DNA of 64,000 nt, taken from positions 72,142 to 136,141 of the forward strand of contig JANXBJ010000006.1 in assembly GCA_025057645.1 (NCBI GenBank), read 5' to 3'. Positions 43,098 to 52,115 of the stretch are shown piece by piece; the stretch's first letter is position 1; each line of letters starts with the position of its first letter. The translations under genes were made by a program, and so were the position numbers. The notes beneath the pieces are model-generated. The model saw only the letters and a list, made by a program, of their open reading frames with translations. It did not search any database and was not told the origin of the DNA. Origin of the DNA: Anaerolineales bacterium. GTDB taxonomy: Bacteria; Chloroflexota; Anaerolineae; Anaerolineales; UBA4823.

Positions 43098-44180
43098 CTA
43101 CTTCCTTGCGGGAATTAAACTCCCCATAAGGATCAGTGCACTTCCAAGGACAAATAACCCAATAATCAGCAACGGGAAAAAGTCGATCCTCTTCGAGGAA
43201 GCACTCGAGGGGGGCAGCTGCGTGAACAAAGCCTCAGGTTTTTGATCTGGCAGCGCCGGTAGAGCAGTCGGGCTTCGCAACACCTCGATCGGCACGCTCG
43301 AGGTGAGCGTCGGCCGATCCGGTGGGGTCATAAGAGTAGCTGTTGGGGTTGGCGAGGCTGTGGGTTCAGGGGTCGGTGTGGCTTCTGCCTTTCGAATCAG
43401 GATTTTATCCCCCGGGTAAATCAAGGAATTCTCGGTCAAGCCGTTCAAGGATAAGAGGTCTGCCAGGGGCACCTTATATACTGCGGCAATGTTCCACAAT
43501 GCTTGGCCTGGCTGTACAACGTGGACAACGCTTCCATCCGGGTTCGGGGTGGAAGTCACAATCGGAACAACAGGGATCGCTGTCGGAGCCTTGGTTGCCC
43601 CGCCAACGGGAGGGGAAATCGAGTTGCCACCGGGAGAGCCGGCAACATAGCCCACCAATAAAGTGTAAAAGACGGTGTCGCCGTTTTGAGCAATCCCCGC
43701 ACCGGCATCCGTGGCATTAGGGTTGATCATGGTTTGAAGGTGAATGCCATCTCCCATCCACCAATTAACTGCCTGGCTCGGTGAGGCATTGTTGCCACCG
43801 TAGATATTCTCGCTCACGTAAACTTTTGCCCCACCGCCATAACCTGCTGCAACAGCTCGTTGGAGCGGCGTAGAACCACCTTTGCCGCTGTGGGTTACCG
43901 TGCCAATCGAAGCCTGATATTCGCTATGGGCTTGTGCTGCAGCCATTAACGCGCTATTCGCCTGAAGAGCAGGCAAACCGTATGAGGAGCGCACTTGGTT
44001 TACTAGAGCAACAATTTGATATCCGTCTCCTTGGTTCCTCGGGTGATCTAATGCCGAAGGCTTGCCTCCCACACCGGTCAAGAAGAGGGGAGCAACCAAA
44101 AGAACTCCCCATTGTCGCCTTAGGATGGAACATAACCCGAGGCCCTTCCTCATTATGGGTATCCTATTGAAGCAACCCAT
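43098..44180 (-). CDS. Secreted CAP-domain and LysM protein with C-terminal anchor
   Basis: The 360-residue protein has an N-terminal signal sequence, a CAP/SCP domain (about 52-180: IVALVNQVRSSYGLPALQANSALMAAAQAHSEYQA, VSENIYGG, VNWWMGDGIHLQTMINPNATDAGAGIA), a LysM domain (about 218-264: HVVQPGQALWNIAAVYKVPLADLLSLNGL...IYPGDKILI), a Pro/Thr-rich linker and a C-terminal membrane segment with a basic end. It is probably held at the cell surface and attached to peptidoglycan by LysM. Bacterial CAP proteins are of unclear function. Start: ATG at 44180 with GAGAGAG upstream; 44153 (MRKGLGL) is the alternative. The 3' end meets the small RNA end. Confidence 0.88.
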   Translation of the reverse strand: MGCFNRIPIMRKGLGLCSILRRQWGVLLVAPLFLTGVGGKPSALDHPRNQGDGYQIVALVNQVRSSYGLPALQANSALMAAAQAHSEYQASIGTVTHSGKGGSTPLQRAVAAGYGGGAKVYVSENIYGGNNASPSQAVNWWMGDGIHLQTMINPNATDAGAGIAQNGDTVFYTLLVGYVAGSPGGNSISPPVGGATKAPTAIPVVPIVTSTPNPDGSVVHVVQPGQALWNIAAVYKVPLADLLSLNGLTENSLIYPGDKILIRKAEATPTPEPTASPTPTATLMTPPDRPTLTSSVPIEVLRSPTALPALPDQKPEALFTQLPPSSASSKRIDFFPLLIIGLFVLGSALILMGSLIPARK

Positions 44181-44343
44181 AGATCTCTCTCGTCCCAGCT
44201 CGCAGATATGGATGCTTATGATCCGTGCCTAAGAGAACAAGCCCGTAATCTAGAAAGGTCCGCCAACAAAAAGGCTACTTTAGGCTCTCGAAAACCCATC
44301 TTTTCCCCTAGCCCGACTGAAAGGCAATCCAAGGCCATCCCGC

Positions 44344-46224
44344 TTATTCAAGATTCTTTAGAAAGGCCTCTAGCACCTCGGGGTCTGTGCCGGGTCCATA
44401 TTCGTACACCGCCCGCCAAGGCAAGTAGTGAGTGAAAAAGCGGTCTTGGAAATAAATCTGCCCTCCTTTGTAAACCGTACGGGAGACGGTAATGTCTGCC
44501 CCTTCAGCAGCCCAATCCACCTGGCGGATTTCATTCGGAGCTAGCTCTGGATTCTCTTGCAAGAGCGGCTGCGGCGGTTCGACCACGTATTGGGGGCCGC
44601 TGGTTTGCCATTCCACCACTCGCCCATCTGAGGTAGAATAAAACTTCCAAGTGAGCGTGCGGGCCGGCGCATTGACGTAGGTTTCCATAAGCAACCAATA
44701 AGGGGTGTCATTTTTGAACTTGAAGTCCACTACTGGCGCAAAGACCGTGGCATCCAAACCAGCCAGATTGGGGTCAAGCGCCCCAGAGCGAGTCTGCTCA
44801 TAGTAGCTGACCCGATAGGCATGGGGATGACGTTCAACAATCGGATAGCCGCCGAAGAAGGCTGTGCGAAACAATGTCGTGCTGACCTGGCAGACACCGC
44901 CACCGACACCTTTGATTGTACGTCCTCCGAAGATAATCAGGGCCTCAGTGTAGCCATTATCTAAGCTGACATCGCCCAGCTTATCCACCATTGAAAAAAT
45001 TTCACCAGGCGCGACCAGAACCCCATGAAACCGAGCAGCAGCCGTTTGGATATTTTGAATGCGCTCTGCACTCGACCCATAGAAATACGAAGTGTAGCTG
45101 GCGACTAATTCGCGGATGCCCAATTCCTCTGCCGTAACCGAGTCTCCAATTGTCGGAGGCTGGGTATCGACAACCAATTCGATCTCATGCTCCCCCTGCA
45201 GCAGCCTCTGTTCCACCACTCGGATAGACTGCTCAATATTCAGAGTGCGGCCGATAACGGCCGGTTGGATTACCTCTAATTGGCGCGTTTCGTCATTGAA
45301 AATGAAGCGTGCATTTTCGGGAGGACGATTGATCTCGGCAGCGATTTCCTCTAATTCCGCTCGCAATCGTTCCTCCTGAAGGCCGATGCGTACGAAGGCA
45401 CTGGCTGCACCTTGAACCCGCTCTATGGCAACCATGCGAGCCAGCTCCTGTGGCTCATAGAGCCATTGCGATCCCTCTTCCGCACTAGGGGACAGTTTCA
45501 GCACCAGCGGAGCACTCAAAATCCGTTGTAACGTCTCGGCTTGTGCAGATAAATCCAAGATTGCGGGTGCTTGTTCCTTAACCCTCACCTCGACGATCCC
45601 ATCCGTAAGGGTCGAAAGCTGATCGCGCAGCGCCAAGAGCGTGCCTTCGAAATCCAGACTTCGCCCCACGCTGCCCGGCACAGCTTCCACCTCCAAATTG
45701 CGGATGCTTAGGGAGGCCTCGGTCACCGGCACCTCGATTTCTTCGGCAATCTTTTGCAAGACCCCCTGTGCTTGGCGCTCATCATAAGTCATACGTGGAG
45801 ATAACTGGACACCAGATAGCCAAATTTTCAGCGGGGCAAAGATCCGACTCAGAACAGGTCCCTCGCGCCCAAAACGGTATGCAGCAACGGCCGACTGTTG
45901 TGCATTTAGGGAGAAGCCGAGTTCAACAGGGTGAAAAGACCAAATCCGGCCTCGATCTCTCAGAACAATTCTGCCGGTTTGGGGGTAAAGGACCATCTGT
46001 TCAAGTGTTTGAGCCGCTTGCTCAACCGTCATCCCCGAGAGATCAACCCCCGCAACCTGAACCTTCGGGTAAATGCGCCCCGTATAGAGGAGCGCAATCA
46101 GAAGACTTCCAACCAATAAAGACACCAAGAACAGCCCCACCCCACCAATCAGAGCAATAAGCCCTTGTAGGAGATAGGCTTCCCAAAGAAAAGTTGCTGC
46201 CTTGGCGTTTGCTGTGCTTCTCAT
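44344..46224 (-). CDS. VanW-family protein with peptidoglycan-binding-type domains
   Basis: The 626-residue protein has one N-terminal membrane segment (about 18-48), then repeated YoaR-like domains (about 55-380; VQVAGVDLSGMTVEQAAQTLEQM is the start of such a unit) and a VanW domain (about 395-540) with FHGVLVAPGEIFSMVDKLGDVSLDNGYTEALIIFGGRTIKGVGGGVCQVSTTLFRTAFFGGYPIVERHPHAYRV. The protein is cell-surface and probably acts on the wall; the VanW role is unknown even though it was first seen in vancomycin-resistance clusters, and there are no other van genes here. TATAAT lies eight bases before the ATG, so the mRNA seems leaderless. Confidence 0.88.
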   Translation of the reverse strand: MRSTANAKAATFLWEAYLLQGLIALIGGVGLFLVSLLVGSLLIALLYTGRIYPKVQVAGVDLSGMTVEQAAQTLEQMVLYPQTGRIVLRDRGRIWSFHPVELGFSLNAQQSAVAAYRFGREGPVLSRIFAPLKIWLSGVQLSPRMTYDERQAQGVLQKIAEEIEVPVTEASLSIRNLEVEAVPGSVGRSLDFEGTLLALRDQLSTLTDGIVEVRVKEQAPAILDLSAQAETLQRILSAPLVLKLSPSAEEGSQWLYEPQELARMVAIERVQGAASAFVRIGLQEERLRAELEEIAAEINRPPENARFIFNDETRQLEVIQPAVIGRTLNIEQSIRVVEQRLLQGEHEIELVVDTQPPTIGDSVTAEELGIRELVASYTSYFYGSSAERIQNIQTAAARFHGVLVAPGEIFSMVDKLGDVSLDNGYTEALIIFGGRTIKGVGGGVCQVSTTLFRTAFFGGYPIVERHPHAYRVSYYEQTRSGALDPNLAGLDATVFAPVVDFKFKNDTPYWLLMETYVNAPARTLTWKFYSTSDGRVVEWQTSGPQYVVEPPQPLLQENPELAPNEIRQVDWAAEGADITVSRTVYKGGQIYFQDRFFTHYLPWRAVYEYGPGTDPEVLEAFLKNLE

Positions 46225-46232
46225 CTTCTCAG

Positions 46233-46238
46233 ATTATA
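46233..46238 (-). promoter_or_regulatory. -10 box implying a leaderless vanW-type transcript
   Basis: A perfect TATAAT on the minus strand, eight bases before the ATG at 46224. The GAGAAG between could be a weak Shine-Dalgarno site but is too close to the start. The -35 is unclear. Confidence 0.45.
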
Positions 46239-46457
46239 TCGTAACTGATGCGCGGAAGATACTTTGCGCTCAGAAGCGGGTAGACTTTCCCAGATTCTTC
46301 GGTGAGCAAGCCTATCCTAAAGACGACCGCAGTCCTAGAGAACAAAACAGATGAATTCGCTTAAGAATTTCAAAGGCTTAGAAATCAAGAGGGCTTGTCC
46401 GAGAGAAATCCAAAAAGCTCCTAATGTCTTTGCAGGAAAAACCTAAGTTTTTGCAAT

Positions 46458-46637
46458 ATTTATACAATTGGTCCGGTGATCGGATTGGAACTCTTGGCCA
46501 ATCGAATCTGGCACGGTAAGGGAGTCCTCGGGCCGGAAGCCTTCGATCCCGATCCATTCATCGAACGAATGCCTGCTTATGATTTCCCATATCGGATTAT
46601 CGAACTCGAAGAAGAGAAGGTGAAGCCGTTGTTCTGA
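46458..46637 (+). pseudogene. C-terminal remnant of a saccharopine-dehydrogenase-like protein
   Basis: An open stretch without a usable start reads YTIGPVIGLELLANRIW, then HGKGVLGPEAFDPDPFIERM, and ends KVKPLF with TGA at 46635-46637. This resembles the C-terminal end of saccharopine dehydrogenase/reductase-like proteins, where a TG..PA-type helix is followed by GV..PE...DPDPF. Upstream in the same frame there is a TAA at 46422, and the rest of the protein is missing. I take it as a remnant of a deleted gene. The surrounding 46225-46821 holds no other gene. Confidence 0.5.
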
Positions 46638-46821
46638 AGCTGGGCAGGTCCGAGCACGCCCAATTAAGCTTCAACTTCAAAAGGCGAGCTTATAATTCTG
46701 AAGGAGGCTCCAATCGGTTATCTGCCGAGCCATTCACTTCGAGACTACCTCTTACCCACTGCTCCAGAGCAGCGGGAGTGAATCAATCCGTTTACGATTT
46801 CATCAGAGGAAGGGAGAGGCA

Positions 46822-48177
46822 ATGTATGCTATTCCCAACTGGCAACAAGCCACCCAAGAGACGGTCGATCACCTCTCTCGATTGATCCGTGCCGAAAGCG
46901 TAAACCCACCGGGCAATGAGTTACCTGCGATCCTAGCGATCAAAGAAATCCTCGAACAAGAAGGCTTACGCTCCTCGGACGATTTTGTGATCCTCGAGTC
47001 GGCGCCACAGAGGGTCAATTTGGTCGCCCGTTTACGCGGGGACGGGTCTGAGCGCCCCCTTCTCCTCTCAGGCCATGTAGACGTCGTGCCCGTTGAACGA
47101 GATAAATGGAGCCGCGATCCTTTTGGCGGCGAAGTGGTTAACGGCGAAGTCTGGGGGCGAGGTGCAATGGACATGAAGGGCTTTCTCTCAATGTACTTGC
47201 AAGTCTTCCTGCAGGTGCGGCGAATGCAGTTGCCCTTGAAAAGAGACTTGATCCTCGCTGCCATTGCCGATGAAGAGGCCGGTTTTGAACACGGTTCGAT
47301 CTTTCTGGTCCGCAACCATCGCGATCTTATCGACGCCGAATATGGACTAACCGAAGGGGGCGCCTTCACCGTGCCTATGGGCAAACTGCGCATCTACCCG
47401 ATTCAGGTCGCCGAAAAAGGGGTCTCGTGGTTGAAAATGACAGCCAAAGGCAAGCCCGGGCATGGGTCTCTGCCCCATGCGGAAAACGCAGTCTTCTTGC
47501 TCGCCCGAGCCCTTGAGAGAATCCGACGTGTCGGGCACTTACCCGTACACATCACCCCCACCTATCTGGCCATGGTTTCCAAAGCCGCTCGCCAGACTAA
47601 GTTCCCTCTTCCCCTTTTGCTTCGGGGGCTATCCCTGCCTTGGGTGGTAAAGCTTCTCCTTAGAGTCTTGAGAGGCCAACCGAAAACTCTGCTGATGGCC
47701 CTGACCACCAATACCTGTACTCCAACCGTACTCAAAGCGGGTGGCAAAACCAATGTTATCCCCGCAGAGGCCTTTGCCCACCTCGACTGTCGCCGTCTTC
47801 CCGGGCAGTCCCCCGCAGACCTAACGAAAGAAATTCTGGCAGTCACCGGCGAGGGTATTGAACTTGAACCGATAGCCACCTCGCCCGGGGCAGCCTTTCC
47901 CACCGATTCGCCGCTCTATCGGCTGCTTGAACAGGAAACCCACCGGCTCGACCCTGAGGGAATTGTGATCCCCATGATGATGCCCGGCGCAACCGATGCC
48001 TGCGTTTATCGTGAGGCCGGCATTACGATGTATGGGTTTACTCCCGGTCGTGTGCCGGAAGGCTTCCCATTATTGTCTCTGGCTCATGGACACGATGAAC
48101 GCTTACCGATCTCGTTTATCGAAAGCGGCTTGCCTATCCTATGGGAAGTGGTGCGAAAATTCTGCTCGGGTGCTTGA
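46822..48177 (+). CDS. M20-family peptidase/deacylase (ArgE/DapE type)
   Basis: The 451-residue protein has the M20 metal-site pattern: LLSGHVDVVPVERDKWSRDPFGGEV (first His and Asp), WGRGAMDMKGFLSMYL (bridging Asp), AIADEEAGF (catalytic Glu-Glu), the dimer-domain GKPGHGSLPHAENAV, and the C-terminal PGATDACVYREAG and LAHGHDERLPI (last His). It removes an acyl or amino-acid group from an amide such as N-acetyl-ornithine or succinyl-diaminopimelate; no such pathway genes are adjacent, so the substrate is open. The last 39 bases overlap the convergent VWA gene. GAAGGGAGAGG precedes the ATG. Confidence 0.92.
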   Translation: MYAIPNWQQATQETVDHLSRLIRAESVNPPGNELPAILAIKEILEQEGLRSSDDFVILESAPQRVNLVARLRGDGSERPLLLSGHVDVVPVERDKWSRDPFGGEVVNGEVWGRGAMDMKGFLSMYLQVFLQVRRMQLPLKRDLILAAIADEEAGFEHGSIFLVRNHRDLIDAEYGLTEGGAFTVPMGKLRIYPIQVAEKGVSWLKMTAKGKPGHGSLPHAENAVFLLARALERIRRVGHLPVHITPTYLAMVSKAARQTKFPLPLLLRGLSLPWVVKLLLRVLRGQPKTLLMALTTNTCTPTVLKAGGKTNVIPAEAFAHLDCRRLPGQSPADLTKEILAVTGEGIELEPIATSPGAAFPTDSPLYRLLEQETHRLDPEGIVIPMMMPGATDACVYREAGITMYGFTPGRVPEGFPLLSLAHGHDERLPISFIESGLPILWEVVRKFCSGA

Positions 48178-49560
48178 GCGGGCTTGAGGGAGAAGGATGG
48201 CATCGATCGCCTCGATCAACTGGGCGAGGTTGGCAGCAGGTAAGACTTTGCGACAATAGGGGAAATATTCCAACATATCCGAGTCCCCGCTTCCCCACAT
48301 CCAGGGCGGCTCTGGGTTCAGCCAATAGAGAGAACGGGCGCGATGGCTGAAACGCTCCAGTAAGTCTGCGCGCGACGGGTTGTAGTTATTCCGTCCATCT
48401 CCAACAATAATCAGTGTTGTCCGCCGATCCAGCGTGTAGAGAAAGTGCCGTTCGAATTCTCCCAACACTTGGCCTAAGTCTGTGTTGTAGTAACCCGGCG
48501 GCAGCTTCCAGAGAACCTGCTCGATTGCCTGCTGAACGGGCTGACATTCAAAGTCCGGAGAAATGTATTCGAGATGATCAATATAGGCAAAAGCATGGGT
48601 GTGGGTGATTTGATCCTGAATGGAATAGAGCAAGCTAAGCATCAATTCGGAACAGAAGCGCATTGAAGTACTAACATCGCACAGAATGACGATCTTGGGC
48701 TTTTGAGTCCGATTGCGGAAACATAACTCCATCGGCACATTGCCGCTCTTTAGGGAAGCCCGCAGAGTCGCTTTGGCATCCAGTTTGCCGTTGCGCTCGC
48801 GGCGCAGACGAAGAGCCAGCCGGGTGCGCAGGGCTGCAGCGAGGCGGCGCGTCTCTTTGCGCAAGATTTCCATCTCGCGCGGACTTAGATGCTGCAGAGG
48901 GCGATGCAGCAAGTCGCTTGGAGAGGAGCGGGGACGCGGCCGGACGCTCTCCATTCGGCGCCGTTCGCCGACATGGGCACGCAGTTGCTCCTCTAAGGCC
49001 TGTAAGTTCTGTTGAATGCCTTGGCGCAACTGCTCGATCTTTTGACGCGTCAGCCCCAGTTCTTCTAAGGCCTGAAGCAATTCCTCTAGGGCTTCACGCA
49101 CTTCTTCAAACTGCAAAGCTTGGAGATAGCGCTGCAGCAATCTGTCTGTGTTGCGGTCAAGAGGCGAGGGGTGAGCGTTTATCCACTGGTCTAATTCGGC
49201 CAATTCTTCGGGGCTCAAGGGCTCGCCGCGCAGGATTTTTTCCATCCGCCGACGCAGCTCTTGAGCGAACTGACGCAGGACCTCGGCAATTTTTGTCGCT
49301 TCTTCCTCGGATAGGCCCGAAAACAGATTTTGCATCCCGGGGGGGAGCTCGGCCTGAAAGAAGAGATCAAACAACTGTTCAAAGATGGGGATGTCTCGCC
49401 GCTCCTTGATTAGCGTTGTCCGTAAACTTTGGCGAAAACGATTGCGGTCTTGAACCCCCACCTTAAGCATCGCTTGGAAGGCATCGGCGCTCTCGGCTAG
49501 GCTGACACGTACCCCGCTAGCCCGAAGCGCAGCGATAAACTGCAGTGTACGTTCCTCCAT
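48139..49560 (-). CDS. CoxE-like VWA-domain protein
   Basis: The 473-residue protein has a helical N-terminal part rich in Glu, Gln and Leu (about 20-240, with likely coiled-coil stretches such as LEELLQALEELGLTRQKIEQLRQGIQQ) and a C-terminal VWA domain with the MIDAS motif DVSTSM in PKIVILCDVSTSMRFCSELM. This is the CoxE/VWA type that works with MoxR ATPases as a metal-insertion or complex-assembly chaperone pair. The ATG at 49560 has GAGGGAG upstream. The moxR gene precedes it by 33 bases, so the two form an operon. The client protein is not identifiable; no CO-dehydrogenase or methanol-dehydrogenase genes are near. Confidence 0.88.
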   Translation of the reverse strand: MEERTLQFIAALRASGVRVSLAESADAFQAMLKVGVQDRNRFRQSLRTTLIKERRDIPIFEQLFDLFFQAELPPGMQNLFSGLSEEEATKIAEVLRQFAQELRRRMEKILRGEPLSPEELAELDQWINAHPSPLDRNTDRLLQRYLQALQFEEVREALEELLQALEELGLTRQKIEQLRQGIQQNLQALEEQLRAHVGERRRMESVRPRPRSSPSDLLHRPLQHLSPREMEILRKETRRLAAALRTRLALRLRRERNGKLDAKATLRASLKSGNVPMELCFRNRTQKPKIVILCDVSTSMRFCSELMLSLLYSIQDQITHTHAFAYIDHLEYISPDFECQPVQQAIEQVLWKLPPGYYNTDLGQVLGEFERHFLYTLDRRTTLIIVGDGRNNYNPSRADLLERFSHRARSLYWLNPEPPWMWGSGDSDMLEYFPYCRKVLPAANLAQLIEAIDAILLPQARSSTRAEFSHHFP

Positions 49561-49593
49561 GTCACTCCCTCTATTCTCAAGTCGCACGAGTCC

Positions 49594-50553
49594 TTAGTTC
49601 TGCCAACGGGTCGGTGAGGGAGAGCGGGGGAGCTTACCCTCTCCGTGATCCTCGCTTTTCAGCATGCGCCGCACCCGCTCTAGGTCTGCCTCGTGTTTCA
49701 GCAGCACACTAAGCGTGTTCTGCAGGGTGCGTTCATCCAAAGAACGGGCATTGAGGGCAACGAGCGCCTTCGCCCAGTCCAAAGTTTCACTAATCGAGGG
49801 CGATTTTCTCAAGTCCATGCGCCGCAACCGCTGCACCAGCTCAACGGCCTGACGAGCCAGCTTTTGGGACAAGGCCGGCGCCTTTAGCCGCACGACAGCC
49901 AACTCTTGTTCCAATGTCGGGTAGTCGATAAAAAGATACAAACACCGTCGCTTGAGCGCTTCACTCAGATCGCGTGTGTTGTTGCTGGTGAGAATCACAA
50001 GAGGTTGATGCACTGCCTTGATCGTGCCGATTTCCGGAATGCTCACCTGAAAATCGCTGAGAATCTCGAGCAGAAAGGCCTCAAACTCAGCATCGGCGCG
50101 GTCGATTTCATCAATTAATAAAACCGTAGGGGTCTCCGAGATAATTGACTTAAGCAACGGTCGGGCAAGCAGGAAACGCATCGAGAAAAAGACATCCTCT
50201 TCCTCGGCAATACGATCGGCAGCTTCGCGCAAGGACTCCGCCTCAGCCAAGAGGTCTTGCAACTTATCGCGCAATAACTGAGTGTAGAGCATCTGCTTGG
50301 CATATTCCCACTCATAAAGGGCTTTGGTCTCGTCCAAGCCCTCATAGCATTGTAAACGGATCAATGGATACCCGCTGGCAGCCGCCAGCGCCTTGGCCAA
50401 CTCCGTTTTGCCGACGCCAGCGGGGCCCTCGACCAGCACCGGCTTCCCCAGAGCACAGCTTAGGAAAAGCACCGTGGCAATCTCATCACTGGCAATATAC
50501 TGCTGAGCCTGCAGCGCGGCTTGCAACGATCGGGGCGAAGCGAAAATGTCCAT
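49594..50553 (-). CDS. MoxR-type AAA ATPase
   Basis: The 319-residue ATPase has Walker A EGPAGVGKTELAKALA (about 40-55), RLQCYEGLDETKALYEWEY (a typical MoxR motif), Walker B VLLIDEIDRAD and sensor 1 LTSNNTRDLSEALKRRC with the arginine finger. An insertion with Glu and Arg (about 95-130) lies between. It is paired with a VWA protein, as MoxR proteins usually are, and both probably remodel or activate a client enzyme. AAAGGTGG precedes the ATG. The region upstream (50554-50676) contains a possible TATATT -10 box. Confidence 0.92.
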   Translation of the reverse strand: MDIFASPRSLQAALQAQQYIASDEIATVLFLSCALGKPVLVEGPAGVGKTELAKALAAASGYPLIRLQCYEGLDETKALYEWEYAKQMLYTQLLRDKLQDLLAEAESLREAADRIAEEEDVFFSMRFLLARPLLKSIISETPTVLLIDEIDRADAEFEAFLLEILSDFQVSIPEIGTIKAVHQPLVILTSNNTRDLSEALKRRCLYLFIDYPTLEQELAVVRLKAPALSQKLARQAVELVQRLRRMDLRKSPSISETLDWAKALVALNARSLDERTLQNTLSVLLKHEADLERVRRMLKSEDHGEGKLPRSPSPTRWQN

Positions 50554-50676
50554 GATAGACCACCTTTCTGGTCTCGGAATATATCATAAATCAGAGCAGA
50601 AATGTTTAATTATACGTTAATAACCGATGAATTTCCGCCTCGGGCAGACAGGCGAGCACAAGCCGGGCCGAATTCC

Positions 50677-51771
50677 TTAGCGTCTCGACGTGATCAACGG
50701 CAGATACACTTTCAGGGGCAGATCTAGGCTGACTAACCCCCATCCAAGGTCTCGGAGGATACCAAGGGTAACCGAGCCGGGATGATGCACCGAAGCCCCG
50801 GCGGAAATGGCATAAACCATCAGGCGATGAGGGGTGTCTTTGAAAGTGTCATAATCTAAGTGAGCATAACTGGAGCCCGGTTGCCATATACGAGGGGCAT
50901 ATATCTTGACCGGGTTGCCGCCATTCGCTGCTCTTGCACTGCTGCCGTTGAAATACAGATTGTTGCTGGTCAATTCGGTGCCTAGGAGAGCAGAAGGATT
51001 GGGGAATACAGCAGTGTTGAGCAATGGTATTCTACCGCCGTTCTGTATAAACCGATCGTAAGAATCAGGGTAACCGTAGTATCCCCAGCAGCCGTGATTT
51101 TCTCCGCCGCAGTCCGGTCCATACCACATCGTCCCTAAAAACCCCAGTCCATGGGCAAGCTCGTGCAGAACGACTGTGGCAAAGTCATAATTTTGCTGCG
51201 GGGTGTTGCCATCAATGCCGAAATACCATGGAATCCCAGAGTTAAGAGCTACATATATGTCCGAGCGGTTTGGACTTAGGTCGCTCCCGTACAGTGCATT
51301 GGCCAACGCAACCGGGTACCAAGTATTGATCTGAGGTGCATTTCGAAAGTTCGCCTGCAGGTCGTTCGTTCCCCCAAAGCCGAGCACCCACGGCTCAAGA
51401 TTGGTTGCCCAACAAGCATCGACTACAATCGGCACCGGCGAACTAAGAAGGCTGCCCCAAATCCTTGCGGCGTAGTCAAAGGCGAGTTTGGCCTGCTCCG
51501 GCCAAGAGGCACACCGGGTGCCATAGTAAAGGCCGGCCGCAAGATAATTGACCGTAAAGGTGGCAGCCGCTCCTTGAAGCTCCAGCAGGCCTTCAGGAGG
51601 TGCGATGCGCACCGGCCGGAAAGCGGGGTCCGCCACCACTTCGATCCAGTTTGTGTTCGGGACCGTTACCCCCTCAGGAGACGAAAATTGAGCCTGAACC
51701 GCTGCTGGCGCAACTCGCAGCGCCACGACAGCCAGAACAATGAACCAGCAAAGAAACCGGAAACCTCTCAT
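50677..51771 (-). CDS. Secreted zinc metalloprotease with HELAHGLGF motif
   Basis: The 364-residue protein has a signal peptide (about 1-28, AxA-type end near VQAQ), a region with many Trp and Tyr, and the zinc site HELAHGLGF (His203, Glu204, His207). The third metal ligand may be a later histidine. The C-terminus reads LPLKVYLPLITSRR; this YLPL(I/V) tail is common in secreted proteins of Chloroflexota and is probably a sorting or anchoring signal. Start at 51771 after GGAGAGAG; a longer frame starts at 51801 but its ATG overlaps a TAAAAT box. It is probably a metzincin-like peptidase. No inhibitor or partner gene is seen. Confidence 0.85.
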   Translation of the reverse strand: MRGFRFLCWFIVLAVVALRVAPAAVQAQFSSPEGVTVPNTNWIEVVADPAFRPVRIAPPEGLLELQGAAATFTVNYLAAGLYYGTRCASWPEQAKLAFDYAARIWGSLLSSPVPIVVDACWATNLEPWVLGFGGTNDLQANFRNAPQINTWYPVALANALYGSDLSPNRSDIYVALNSGIPWYFGIDGNTPQQNYDFATVVLHELAHGLGFLGTMWYGPDCGGENHGCWGYYGYPDSYDRFIQNGGRIPLLNTAVFPNPSALLGTELTSNNLYFNGSSARAANGGNPVKIYAPRIWQPGSSYAHLDYDTFKDTPHRLMVYAISAGASVHHPGSVTLGILRDLGWGLVSLDLPLKVYLPLITSRR

Positions 51772-52115
51772 GGTCTCTCTCCGGACTAGGTTGTTCTCCA
51801 TTTTAGCATGGCCTGTGCTTCACCCATCCCAACATTAGTGTAAGGTTATCGATCGCTAACAATTGCAACGAGTCCGCGCAAGCCGGATCGAAAGCGAGCA
51901 CTTAGGGCGCTTTTCGACGTCACCTGAGGAACAGGCTTCCTAAAGTTAAGCCCTTGCTTCAAACCCGGCTGCAAATTAGGAAGCCCCAAGGTATAATCCC
52001 TATCGAGTTGTCTCCTCCTAGGTTGTAGCCTTTATGAGCGAACACCATCCAGCAGTCCAAACCATCCGGGAACCACCGACGCTGCCAAACACGTTTTAAG
52101 CAACAAGGAGACTCT
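51772..52115. other. Intergenic region before the macroglobulin gene
   Basis: It contains the TATAAT box at 51992-51997 with CTGCAA 17 bases upstream, a candidate promoter for the large downstream gene. A 21-codon frame from 52034 ends just before it; I see no sign that it is a real gene except a possible leader peptide, for which there is no Shine-Dalgarno site. AAGGAG precedes the ATG at 52116. Confidence 0.4.
51992..51997 (+). promoter_or_regulatory. -10 box of the macroglobulin gene
   Basis: A perfect TATAAT with CTGCAA at 17 bases upstream. It gives a leader of about 115 bases. Confidence 0.5.

Noticed and set aside
44344-46224. Vancomycin-resistance gene
   Set aside because: The VanW domain is widespread in wall proteins; no vanHAX or regulator genes are present.
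52034-52099. 21-codon leader peptide before the macroglobulin gene
   Set aside because: No ribosome-binding site and no regulatory codon runs; recorded only in the intergenic entry.
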